Translations under genes and position numbers: made by a program
In this document: piece by piece, positions 24,493 through 33,282 of the stretch
Layout: every line of letters starts with the position of its first letter
Numbering within the stretch: position 1 is the first letter of the stretch
Notes under the pieces: model-generated
Seen by the model: only the letters and a program-made list of their open reading frames with translations
Told to the model about the DNA's origin: nothing
Databases searched by the model: none
Origin: Paraburkholderia sp. PGU19
GTDB taxonomy: Bacteria; Pseudomonadota; Gammaproteobacteria; Burkholderiales; Burkholderiaceae
Assembly (NCBI RefSeq): GCF_013426915.1
Contig: NZ_AP023179.1
Location: 2,356,001-2,420,000, forward strand
Length of the DNA stretch: 64,000 bases
Direction of reading: 5' to 3'

Positions 24493-26120
24493 CAGCGCAC
24501 CCCTTCCGTCTGTGTCGACTGTGCCGCTGCCGCCCTGCCCGCATGCATCGGGCAACCGCCGCCCTGCCCGCCTTCAGCGGCTTTGACTTGCGAAGGCGCC
24601 GCCATCAAACGCTGATACAGCACACGATATTGATCGATCATCTGCGCCTTCGTATAGAAACGCCGCACGCGCGCCAGTCCCGCCTGTTGCGCGGCAAGCC
24701 AGCGAGGCTCGTCGCCGAGCAGATCGAGCACGGCCTGCGCGAACGCTGCAGGATTCGCGATCGGCACCACGCTCCCCGCTGCACCCAATGCGCGGTCCTC
24801 GTCGCCGTAGCCTTCGATCAACTGCCGGCACGAACCCACGTCCGTCGTGATCGACGGGATGCCCGCTGCGAAGCCTTCCAGCACGACGAGCGGCAAGGCC
24901 TCACTGATCGACGTCAGCGCGAGCACATCGACCTTCGGCAGAATCTCGTCGATGCGCTGAAAGCCGAGAAACTTCACGTTATTCGCAAGACCCAGGCTTT
25001 CCGCGAGCGCGCGGCATTCCTGCGCGTACGACGGATCTTCTTCTTCAGGCCCGACGATCCATCCTTCGATATCGGGCATCGCGCGCGATGCGATGAACAG
25101 CGCGCGAATGTAAGTCTTGATGTCCTTGATCGGCACCACGCGGCCGATCAGCGCGACCACGTTGCGCGGCCGTACGACGCGCTTGTCGACGAGCGGCGCG
25201 AGACCGTCCACGTCCACGCCGTTCGGAATGTTGCGCGTACGCGCGGCCTGCGCGCCGTCCGTGATCTGCCGCTGACGGTTCGCTTCGTACAGCGCGACGA
25301 TATCGTCGGCGGCGTCATAGGCGAGCTTGCCGAGCGCCTCGAAGAAACGCACCCACAGTTCGCGGAAGTAACTGATCTTCGAAATGTCGCGTTCGAACGC
25401 GCCGCGGTTGTCGCGAATCCACTGGCTTTGCAGCAGGTCGATCTTGCGCTCTTTCGTATAGATGCCGTGCTCGGACACGAGCAGCGGCCGCCCCGTCCGA
25501 TAGTGCAGCAAGGCGCCCAGAAAGCCCGCATATCCCGTCGACACCGTGTGATAGACCTTCGCGGGCGGCAACTGCTCGGCGACGCGCGCAAGCTGCCACA
25601 GCGGCTTGTGCATGATGCGCACGGTCCAGAAGTAATCGGTGAACGATGGGTCCGTGCAATAGCGGTGATACTGATCGACGATGAAGTCCCACGCCGCGCG
25701 GCTCGTCAGGAACTGTTCCTCGCTGAGCGGCGCCTTGTCGCCGATCAGCTGCACCATATCGGCCATCATCGCGCCGGCATCGACTTCGCCGCCGTTACGC
25801 CAGGCTTCGTGCAGCGCCGCCGATTGCGCGAACGCCTGCGCATCACCGGGAATTTCGCGCGCCGCCTGATCGTCCGCACCGGACGTCTCGTACAGATAGT
25901 GCGCCTCGAAGTGCACGACGTTGTCGGGCAGCGCATAGGCGGCCGCCTTGTAATCCTCTTCGCGGCTGCCGATGAACGCAATCGCGAAGCGGATCTCCGG
26001 ATACGAGCGGAGCATTTCGTTGACCCAGCTCGACACGCCGCCGCGCACGTACGGGAACGTGCCTTCGAGCAGCAGGCAGACATCGGCGTCCGCAGCGCGG
26101 CGCAACAGTGACGGTTTCAT
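24492..26120 (-). CDS. pelF: PelF, Pel polysaccharide glycosyltransferase (GT4)
   Basis: A 542-residue cytosolic GT-B enzyme that polymerises Pel from UDP-amino sugars. Family marks: DVCLLLEGTFPYVRGGVSSW at the N-terminus, SEHGIYTKERKIDLLQS, NIPNGVDVDGLAP, VVALIGRVVPIKDIKTYIRA at the start of the C-terminal domain, and TSISEALPLVVLEGFAAGIP with the EX7E-type acidic pair. The C-terminal tail after about residue 515 is an unusual Gly/Ala-rich stretch. The start overlaps the pelE stop (ATGA). Because of a frame shift inside pelE, the open frame continues upstream of this ATG into the pelE N-terminus. Confidence 0.95.
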   Translation of the reverse strand: MKPSLLRRAADADVCLLLEGTFPYVRGGVSSWVNEMLRSYPEIRFAIAFIGSREEDYKAAAYALPDNVVHFEAHYLYETSGADDQAAREIPGDAQAFAQSAALHEAWRNGGEVDAGAMMADMVQLIGDKAPLSEEQFLTSRAAWDFIVDQYHRYCTDPSFTDYFWTVRIMHKPLWQLARVAEQLPPAKVYHTVSTGYAGFLGALLHYRTGRPLLVSEHGIYTKERKIDLLQSQWIRDNRGAFERDISKISYFRELWVRFFEALGKLAYDAADDIVALYEANRQRQITDGAQAARTRNIPNGVDVDGLAPLVDKRVVRPRNVVALIGRVVPIKDIKTYIRALFIASRAMPDIEGWIVGPEEEDPSYAQECRALAESLGLANNVKFLGFQRIDEILPKVDVLALTSISEALPLVVLEGFAAGIPSITTDVGSCRQLIEGYGDEDRALGAAGSVVPIANPAAFAQAVLDLLGDEPRWLAAQQAGLARVRRFYTKAQMIDQYRVLYQRLMAAPSQVKAAEGGQGGGCPMHAGRAAAAQSTQTEGVR

Positions 26121-27176
26121 GTGGACCAGTAACGCGCAACAGGTTTGAGCATCGGCAGCGTCGCGGCATTGCCGAGCGACGCGAGCAGTTCGGACACGCG
26201 CGCATAATCGCCGCGCAGATATTCGACTTCGGCAAGCCACGGCACCAGACGCTCGCGCGGAAAACCGAGCGATTGCGCGCGGTCCATGTGCTGCGCGGCT
26301 TCGTCCGCGGCGCCGTTGGTCAATGCGAGGCGGCCGCGAATCATCCACAGCGCGGCATCGCTGGCGTCGATTTCGAGCGCGGCGCGCGCATGGCGGTCGG
26401 CCTGTTCGAGCGTGTGCCGATAGACGACGCCCTGCACGAGGTTTTGATAGATCAGCTCGAAATACAGCTCGGCGAGATGCCGGTTGATCGCATGACGATC
26501 GCCTTCCGACTGCGCATCTTCCAGCGTCTTCGACGCATGGAAAATGCGCTGCATCACGTCGTTTTCCGCCTGATCCAGCGTGCCGTACGCGATCAGCCGC
26601 ACGTCTTCGACCGGGTCCGCGAGCAGATCGCGCAGCAGCGTGCCCGTGGTGCGGGTCGGCATGCTCTGGATCGCGACGAGCGCCGACAGGCGATCGGCGA
26701 TCGGCGGCCGCGACCTTCGTGTTCACAAGCCGCGCCTGCAAGCGCGCACCGCCGCCGTGCGAGACACGCGACATCAGATACGTGACGAACTCGGGCGCGG
26801 GCACGTCGCCCATCTCATCGTCCGCATGCGAGGCCGGATAGCACGCCGCCCAGATGCAGCTCACCAGCACGACGAGACCGCCGAGCAGCGGCACGAACGT
26901 GCACGCAAGGCCGAGCAACAGCAAGCTCCACGCACGCGGCTCGCGATAACGCAGCGGCAGCAGCAGGCGGAACAGCAACGCCTGGAGCACGCCGCACACG
27001 ATGTTGAACGCAACGGCGGGCAACAGCGGATCGTACGCGGTGGGCGTATTCGCGAAGTACACGATGCCCACGCACTGAACGCCGGCAACGATGACGATGC
27101 CAAACGCCGCGAGCACGGCGACCAGCGCGGCCACGAACCCGCCGCCGCTGGAGCGGTTTGCGGTGGCCTTATCCAT
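26117..27176 (-). pseudogene. pelE: pelE, interrupted by a 7-bp tandem duplication (frameshift)
   Basis: PelE is the inner-membrane TPR protein that joins PelD to PelF/PelG. Here the N-terminal part (MDKATANRSSGGGFVAALVA, two hydrophobic segments, then GGGARLQARLVNTKVAAADR) lies in one frame. The C-terminal TPR part (MPTRTTGTLLRDLLADPVED to MLKPVARYWST) lies in another. At the junction GATCGCC occurs twice in tandem; deleting one copy restores AADRLSALVAIQSMPTR without a break. As written, the N-terminal frame has no stop and runs on into PelF. The start overlaps the pelD end and the stop overlaps pelF, as in an intact operon. It may be a true mutation, a phase-variable site or a sequencing error. 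Confidence 0.85.
26689..26705. repeat. 7-bp tandem duplication inside pelE
   Basis: GGCGATC, GGCGATC, GGC on the plus strand (GATCGCC twice on the coding strand). The second unit shifts the pelE frame; with a single unit both halves of PelE are in one frame. Confidence 0.9.
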
Positions 27177-28587
27177 CGATACCACTGCGCAGAAGAAGGC
27201 GCTTCAACGCCAGGCCCGGCTCGTCGCCGCCCAGATGCAGCGTGTGCACGCCGATGCGCGCGCCTTCGAGGTCCAGATTGAACTGCGCGCGCAGGCTCGA
27301 TTCGATCCGAGCGAGGTAGCCGTCGACGCCCGTCGCGTCGGTTGCGGGCATCAGATTCAGCAGCACCGACTGCCCTGCCGATTTCACCGGCCACATCAGA
27401 TCGAGCGACCGGCGGCGGCGCATCACGTGCTCGAAGAACGAATCGCCGGCATCGTCATGCGGGAACACCAGCGCCACCAGCGACGACGTGATGCCCGCCG
27501 TGCGTTCGAGCCGCGTGAGCCGGCTCACGTCGAGCGCGAACTCGTACGGGCAATCGGGCACCGCGTGCAGGATCTCGCGCACCTGCTGCGAGTGCTCGAC
27601 GCCGTCGGCGTAATAGCCGAGCAGCACGAGCAGCAGTTGCAGATTGTCGAAGTTCAGCGACAGGAACGGCATGCGGCGGATCGCGAGCATCGCGAGCATG
27701 GTGCCGTCCGCGGAGATCAGCGGCGCGCACACCAGCAGATGCGTATTCGTCACCGGTCGCTCTTCGCTCTTCAGATGCGCGACGGCACGCGTTTCGAGCG
27801 CGCGCTGCACGAGTTCGTCGCGCGGATCGAAGTCGAACGTATCGCCGATATGCGCGAGCGCGTCGCGCCCGACCTTGCCGTCATGCACGGGATACAGCGC
27901 AGCCACTTCGATCTGGCACGCCTGCGCGATGAATTCGAGCAACTCGCGCGTGCCGGGCATGTCGCCGGAACTGCGCGGCTTCGTGTCGAGACCATGCGCG
28001 ACGGAAATGCGGCGCAGCTCGGTGATCGAATCGCGCAGCGTGGTCGGCTTGGTCAACAGGTCCTTTTCGAGGCGCTCGTGCGACAGGCGCATCAGATAAT
28101 GACTGTTCGTGATCGCGACGAGCCGGTCGTTCAGATAGTCGTTGATCGCGTTCGCGCGCTGCGCGCGGCTGCCCCACGTATCGCCGAAGTGACCCGCGAC
28201 GATAGTCTGCAGTACGCCGCCCGTGAAGAACAGCGTCGGCCACGCGGCCGAACTGCCGTGCATCAGCACCTGCGTGAACACCTGGTATGCGCCGATCAGC
28301 ATCGCGCAGCCGAGCAGGCCGAGCAGCGTGCCATAACGCAGCGCGACGATGAGCGGCGCGAACCACAGCCACGGAAAGCCCGTGTGCAGCAGGAACGGAT
28401 TGTTGTGATCGAGCGCATAGGAAGCCGCGAAGACCACGCCGATGAACACGACCGTCTCCACGATGGAAAACGGACGCGACACCGCGGGCGCGACGAGGCG
28501 CCGCCACGCGCTCAGGTTGCCGAACGGGTTCGATTGGCGCGGTTTCGCCGCGGCACTGGCGGCGCTTTGCGCGGTGACGGTATTCAC
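27169..28587 (-). CDS. pelD: PelD, cyclic-di-GMP-binding inner-membrane protein
   Basis: A 472-residue protein. Four hydrophobic segments fall within about residues 40-135, then a linker helix, a GAF-like domain (about 170-335, with ELLEFIAQACQIEVAALYPV) and a degenerate GGDEF-like domain at the end. RRRRSLDLMW contains R393-x-x-D396, the RxxD inhibitory-site motif, and R427 lies 34 residues later, the spacing of the Arg pair that binds c-di-GMP in Pseudomonas PelD. No active GGDEF sequence is present. PelD switches Pel synthesis on post-translationally when c-di-GMP is high. It overlaps pelE by 8 bp. Confidence 0.94.
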   Translation of the reverse strand: MNTVTAQSAASAAAKPRQSNPFGNLSAWRRLVAPAVSRPFSIVETVVFIGVVFAASYALDHNNPFLLHTGFPWLWFAPLIVALRYGTLLGLLGCAMLIGAYQVFTQVLMHGSSAAWPTLFFTGGVLQTIVAGHFGDTWGSRAQRANAINDYLNDRLVAITNSHYLMRLSHERLEKDLLTKPTTLRDSITELRRISVAHGLDTKPRSSGDMPGTRELLEFIAQACQIEVAALYPVHDGKVGRDALAHIGDTFDFDPRDELVQRALETRAVAHLKSEERPVTNTHLLVCAPLISADGTMLAMLAIRRMPFLSLNFDNLQLLLVLLGYYADGVEHSQQVREILHAVPDCPYEFALDVSRLTRLERTAGITSSLVALVFPHDDAGDSFFEHVMRRRRSLDLMWPVKSAGQSVLLNLMPATDATGVDGYLARIESSLRAQFNLDLEGARIGVHTLHLGGDEPGLALKRLLLRSGIDG

Positions 28588-28675
28588 GGCCGACTCCTCA
28601 TCACGTGTCGAGTTGCACTGGTATTGCAGATTGCCGCGCGCATGTCGCGAAGCACATGACAGACGCGCGACGCCA

Positions 28676-29227
28676 TCAGCCGCGCGTGCGCAGCGGCGAC
28701 AGCAGGCTGCCGATCAGCGACGACGCGACGCTCGACAGGCTCGAGCGCGTCCAGCCGCTCTTCGAACCCGTCGCGCTCCACACCACCTGGCCCGACGCCA
28801 CGTCGATCAGCTCGAACGTCACGCCCGCGACGGGCTCGCCATCCACGCCGACCTTGTAGCGCCACTCTTCGACAGCGCCCGTCAGCACGTACTTCACGCG
28901 CTGCTCACGCGCCCATGCGAGCTTCTTCTCGCCGATATCGCGCTGCGCGGTGTCGAACATCGCGTTCGCGGATGCATCGACGGGTGCGAGGCGCACATCG
29001 GCAAAGCCGTTCTGACGCAATGCGTTCGCCGCAATCGCCGCGGCGCTGCTGCCCGCTGCCGGCGTTTCCGTGAAGTTCGCCATCGTCACCACGGCGACTG
29101 AGTCCTTCGATTCGATGGCAGGCGAGCCCGCCTGGCGAATCGAACCGCATGCGCCCAGCACCAGCGCCGAAGCGGCCGCTGCCGCCACCCACTTGATCAA
29201 ACGTGTCCAGCCGTTGATGTTGCTCAT
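28676..29227 (-). CDS. pelC: PelC, outer-membrane lipoprotein of Pel export
   Basis: A 183-residue lipoprotein with signal segment WVAAAAASALVLGAC, Cys at the lipobox, then a compact alpha/beta domain (SKDSVAVVTMANFTETPAAG, LTGAVEEWRYKVGVDGEPVA, FELIDVASGQVVWSATGSKS). In known systems PelC forms a 12-subunit ring at the inner face of the outer membrane, just below the PelB pore, guiding the cationic polymer. GAGGAG seven bases before ATG selects this start. The gap of 88 bp to pelD is the longest within the operon and contains nothing recognisable. Confidence 0.92.
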   Translation of the reverse strand: MSNINGWTRLIKWVAAAAASALVLGACGSIRQAGSPAIESKDSVAVVTMANFTETPAAGSSAAAIAANALRQNGFADVRLAPVDASANAMFDTAQRDIGEKKLAWAREQRVKYVLTGAVEEWRYKVGVDGEPVAGVTFELIDVASGQVVWSATGSKSGWTRSSLSSVASSLIGSLLSPLRTRG

Positions 29228-29266
29228 CGAACCACTCCTCAGAAATGTCGTTATCGTCCCAATTCG

Positions 29267-29311
29267 CCGAATCAGTAGAACCCGAATCAGTAAAGCCCGA
29301 ATCAATAGAAC
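29267..29311. repeat. Three tandem 15-bp units at the pelB-pelC junction
   Basis: CCGAATCAGTAGAAC, CCGAATCAGTAAAGC, CCGAATCAATAGAAC in direct succession. The third unit overlaps the last codons and stop of pelB; the other two lie in the 74-bp spacer to pelC. Probably slippage-derived. Confidence 0.8.
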
Positions 29312-32300
29312 CATTTGTACCGCGCGCCCAGCAATGTGACGGGCGTGCCGATCTTCGACACGCGCTGATGCTGCAGGAACACCGCCAGGTGATCGCCGCC
29401 AAACACCGTGCCCGCAACGCCGATACTCACGTCCGGGCCCCAGCCCTGAATCGAGTCGTGCACGATGCCCACGTCGAAGAAAGGACGCCATGCATGCGTG
29501 TACTGCTCGAGCAGATCGTTGCCGAAGCCGAAGTAAAAGCCGTATTGCGTGTACGTGTCCGGCATGAAGTCCTGCGGCGACGCAGGCTGCAAGGCCGTCG
29601 GCAACAGGCGCGTCATCAGCGCGTCGGCCTGGCCGCTTGCGCCGTAGGCGCCGTGCGTGATCAGCGCGCGCAACGTGTAGTCCGGGTAGGTCGTGCGGAT
29701 ACGGTAGGTCACTTCGGCCGTCGACAGCACGCCGCTGCCGATGTAGTTGCGCGCCTGGCTATAGAAGCGGTCCGCTTCGACGCTGCCCGTGAGCGTGATC
29801 CGCTCCGTCATGCGATACGTGAGATCGCCGATCACGTTGTCCTTCATGCCGCCGACCAGCAGCGTCTGGTTTTCATCCGCGACCTGGTTGCGGCCCGCGC
29901 GCACGCCGAGCGTCAGCGGCGAGTTGCGCCCCACTTCGCCCGCGAGATCGAGCGTGTAGAACGCAGCCGAGCCGACGCGCCGACCGCCCGTGACCGTGAA
30001 CGACGTGTCGCGCGTTTGCCGCTCGCCGTAGATGTTGAGCCAGCGGTCGACGGACGGCACGTTGACCAGCTGCGTGATGTCGGTCGAATGCTGGAAGTGC
30101 TGCACGGCCGTCACGCCAACCAGATAGCGCTCGGCAATCTTGCGGCTGGCCGCGAGCGTCGTCTCGACGTAATCGAGCGGATGCTCGATGTGATTGACGA
30201 CATCGGCGTCGATCGATTGCGGCCAGTCGAGCGTCGTTTCCGTCACGCGCGTATGCAGGTCGGTGTCTTCCGGCGCGCCGTCGAGCGCGTTGAACGCGAG
30301 CTGCTGCGCGCGGTCGGGCCGGTCGACGGCAATCGTCGCGTCGATGCGGTCGTTGACGGGCAGGCGCGAGCGCTCCACCGCGAGCAGACGTTCCATCTCG
30401 GGGATATCGTTCTCGGCGAGCGCGATGGTCAGCTGTGCATCGGCGGGACGCGACAGACGCTCCGCGTATTGCTGCGCGAGCCACCGCTTCGCCAGCGGAT
30501 TGCTTTCCTTCGACAGCGCCCACGCCACGGCCACTTCTTTCGCGACGGCGCCGCGCACCCGCGCGTTCTCCGGCAGCCCGGCGCCATCCAGCGGCGCGCC
30601 ACCCGGCAGCCCCTTCGCCGTGCCGATCATCGTGCGGCGCACGATCGAATTGTCAGCCGATGCGGGCCGCGTCGACATCAGGCTGTCGAGCAGCGCAGCG
30701 GACGCATCGCCCGTTGCGAATTCGGCTGAGAGCGTCACTCGCCGGCCACGCAGGTCTTCGAGCGTCTCGGCGTCCTGCGCGGTGCGCCCACGCATTGCCG
30801 CGCGTTGCGCGCCATGCAGCTTCACGAGCTGCGCTTCGTCCTGCTGCATCTGCAGCCACACCTTCTTGCGGATCGACCACGCGAGGCCGTCGTGCCCCGC
30901 CTGCTCCTGCGCGTCGGCATAGGTGAGCAGCCACAGCGGATCGCGCGACATCATCGCCGACTGGCGGCGCAGATATTCGAGCGCGGCGACGGGCCGGTTC
31001 AGGCGCATTTCGGCGGCTGCGTACGGCTCCCACAAGGCCGAGCTTTGATCGGCACTACCGCGCCAGCGCTTCAACGCTTCGCGCAGATCGCCGTCGCTGC
31101 CGTAGTCGACCAAGGTCCACAGGTACGCGGCGCGCAGATCGGAACTGGCGCCCGGCAAATCGACGGCGCGCTTCAGATCGGCGAGCGCCCTCTGCGGCTC
31201 GTTGATGAGGCGATAGTATTCGGCGCGCACGCCGAGCAGCGCGGGCGAGGCTTCCGCCGCCTTGAGTTCGTCGGGCGTGAGACTCGCGAGCAGCGTCGCG
31301 ATGCGGTCCATCGCCTGCGCGTCGGTGTAGTAGAAAATCGCGTCCTGCAACGCGCGCACCGTGTGATCGCGGCGATAACGCAATTCGGCGACGCGGCCCG
31401 CATCGATCGGATACGGGTCGTAGAAGTACGTCATGTCGCCGAGGTCTTCGGGCGTCGCCGCGCCGCTCGCGATCAGATGGAAATACGCTTCGTTCGCGTC
31501 GTCGTCCCGTTGCAGCAGACGCGCGAGTTCCGCGTAGTTGCGCCAGAAGTCCTCGTCGCTGTCTTTCGCGCCCGCGCGCGCCGTCTTCAGCGCGGCCAGC
31601 GACGCACGATAGTCGCCCTGCCGGTACAGCACGCTCGCCGTGCGCAGCGCCGCATTCGCGTCGTTCGGATGACGTGCCTGCACCGCGCGGTACGTTGCGA
31701 GCGCCTGATCGTCGTGACCCGTGCGCTCCGCGAGCTGGCCGATGCGCTGATCGATCGCATCGGCGTTCGTCGCGCGCGGCAGCGAGCGCAGGAACGCGAG
31801 GCCATCGTCGGGACGGCCGAGACGTTCGTACGTTGCCGTCACGTTGTCGATCAGCTTCAGGTCGTTCGGTTTCGCACGCGCTTCGTGTACGAGTGCTGTC
31901 AGATAGGCTTCGTCGTCGTCGAGCATCGGCGCGATGCGCAGCACGTTCTGCCAGCCGACCTGATCGTTCGACAGTTGCGCATAGTCGAGCCACGACTTCA
32001 GCGCGAGCGACGGATCGCGATTCCATTCGGCGACCTGCGCGAGGCGCTTGACCCATTCCACCGAACGCGGATCGCGCTGCACCTGCTGCGCGGCGACTTT
32101 CTGCGCGCTCGCCAGATCGCCCGATTCGACGAAGGCCTGAAACACGACATTGGCCACGCTCGGGTCCGAGCGGACGGCGGAAGTGTCAACGCTGTTCACA
32201 CTGCTGGCGGCTTGCGGCGCTTGCGCTACCGGTGCTACCGGCGCTGCTTGCGTGGCGACGCGGATCACGCGCACTTCGCCCTGCTCTTGCGCCGCTGCCT

Positions 32301-33282
32301 CGCGCATCGCGGCGCGCAGGCTGACGAGCGAGCCGCCATGCCGATACGCGACGGGACCATCCATATACGCATAACCCGCTTGCGCCACGTTGCGCACATG
32401 CTCGGCTAGCGGCGACGTCGGCTCGGCGAGCGCGTACTTCGCCAGCAGCTTCGCGTACCGGTCGACAGCATCCGGACGATTCGCCGCGCGCGCGAGATTG
32501 AGCAACACGATGAGCGTGGCGGGATCGTCGGCGAGCTTGCCGAGATGCGCGTCGGCGGCCGTCAGCGCGTCGTCGAGCAGATTGCCCGACTGCAGTGTGC
32601 GCACGCCCGCGACGAAGCAACGGCGCTGTTCGTCGCGCGTCTGCGCCACGGCTTCCTGACGGAACCATGCATCGGCGGCAGCGTGATAGTCGCCGACCTG
32701 CAGCGCGTAGCGCGTGATCTGCGTGTCCCACTTCGTGCGTCCGTCGGGATCGTTGGCCGACAGACGCGCGTACAGATGCGCCGCGAGATCGGGCATGCCG
32801 ACGGCGGCCGAACGCTGCGCGAGCCACTCCAGATCCTTCGGCGCCCACGGCAGCTTCGCAGCCTGCGTCAGGCGCGCGCGGAGCTCGTCGAGCGCGGGCG
32901 CGCGGCGCGGATCGTCTTCGGGAATCGCGAAGGTGCGCTGCTCCGTCACCGACAGATGCAGCATCATCGCGCTACGCATCATGTCGTCGGTGCCGAGCGC
33001 TTCCATGCGCGTGGCGATGCGCTCGGCGTCGTCGGTGCGCCCCAGATACAGATACTGCGCACCCAGCAGCGAGAGGAATTCCTCGTTGTCGGGCCGCACC
33101 TTCGACCACGCTTCCAGGTACGCGACGCTCAACTCGCTCGGCGCACCGACGGACGCGACGCGCTGGCGCAAGCCACCGCGCGGCGACACGCCGTACATGG
33201 TCGCGAGCACGACGCCCGCGAGCGAGTAGACGAGCCACGTCGGAACGATACGGGGACGTTTGTCGTTCGTTTTATCGTTCAC
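29302..33282 (-). CDS. pelB: PelB, TPR/beta-barrel outer-membrane Pel exporter
   Basis: A 1326-residue protein, somewhat longer than the roughly 1190 residues of Pseudomonas PelB. Order: short cytosolic N-terminus, one membrane helix (VPTWLVYSLAGVVLATMYGV), a long helical TPR array (for example ALATYRAVQARHPNDANAAL), then a C-terminal beta-barrel of about 350 residues ending LLGARYKWFY with the aromatic last residue typical of outer-membrane barrels. The barrel exports Pel; the TPR region binds the PelA deacetylase. The start is a GTG that overlaps the pelA stop by 11 bp (VNDKTNDKRPR); the frame upstream of it has no family character. Confidence 0.94.
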   Translation of the reverse strand: MNDKTNDKRPRIVPTWLVYSLAGVVLATMYGVSPRGGLRQRVASVGAPSELSVAYLEAWSKVRPDNEEFLSLLGAQYLYLGRTDDAERIATRMEALGTDDMMRSAMMLHLSVTEQRTFAIPEDDPRRAPALDELRARLTQAAKLPWAPKDLEWLAQRSAAVGMPDLAAHLYARLSANDPDGRTKWDTQITRYALQVGDYHAAADAWFRQEAVAQTRDEQRRCFVAGVRTLQSGNLLDDALTAADAHLGKLADDPATLIVLLNLARAANRPDAVDRYAKLLAKYALAEPTSPLAEHVRNVAQAGYAYMDGPVAYRHGGSLVSLRAAMREAAAQEQGEVRVIRVATQAAPVAPVAQAPQAASSVNSVDTSAVRSDPSVANVVFQAFVESGDLASAQKVAAQQVQRDPRSVEWVKRLAQVAEWNRDPSLALKSWLDYAQLSNDQVGWQNVLRIAPMLDDDEAYLTALVHEARAKPNDLKLIDNVTATYERLGRPDDGLAFLRSLPRATNADAIDQRIGQLAERTGHDDQALATYRAVQARHPNDANAALRTASVLYRQGDYRASLAALKTARAGAKDSDEDFWRNYAELARLLQRDDDANEAYFHLIASGAATPEDLGDMTYFYDPYPIDAGRVAELRYRRDHTVRALQDAIFYYTDAQAMDRIATLLASLTPDELKAAEASPALLGVRAEYYRLINEPQRALADLKRAVDLPGASSDLRAAYLWTLVDYGSDGDLREALKRWRGSADQSSALWEPYAAAEMRLNRPVAALEYLRRQSAMMSRDPLWLLTYADAQEQAGHDGLAWSIRKKVWLQMQQDEAQLVKLHGAQRAAMRGRTAQDAETLEDLRGRRVTLSAEFATGDASAALLDSLMSTRPASADNSIVRRTMIGTAKGLPGGAPLDGAGLPENARVRGAVAKEVAVAWALSKESNPLAKRWLAQQYAERLSRPADAQLTIALAENDIPEMERLLAVERSRLPVNDRIDATIAVDRPDRAQQLAFNALDGAPEDTDLHTRVTETTLDWPQSIDADVVNHIEHPLDYVETTLAASRKIAERYLVGVTAVQHFQHSTDITQLVNVPSVDRWLNIYGERQTRDTSFTVTGGRRVGSAAFYTLDLAGEVGRNSPLTLGVRAGRNQVADENQTLLVGGMKDNVIGDLTYRMTERITLTGSVEADRFYSQARNYIGSGVLSTAEVTYRIRTTYPDYTLRALITHGAYGASGQADALMTRLLPTALQPASPQDFMPDTYTQYGFYFGFGNDLLEQYTHAWRPFFDVGIVHDSIQGWGPDVSIGVAGTVFGGDHLAVFLQHQRVSKIGTPVTLLGARYKWFY

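Noticed and set aside
24492..27185. A single 897-codon gene on the minus strand (natural PelE-PelF fusion)
   Set aside because: The middle about 190 residues are out-of-frame, Arg-rich sequence, and a better pelE frame with TPR homology lies in the other frame. The long frame is a consequence of the 7-bp duplication, and pelF has its own overlapping start.
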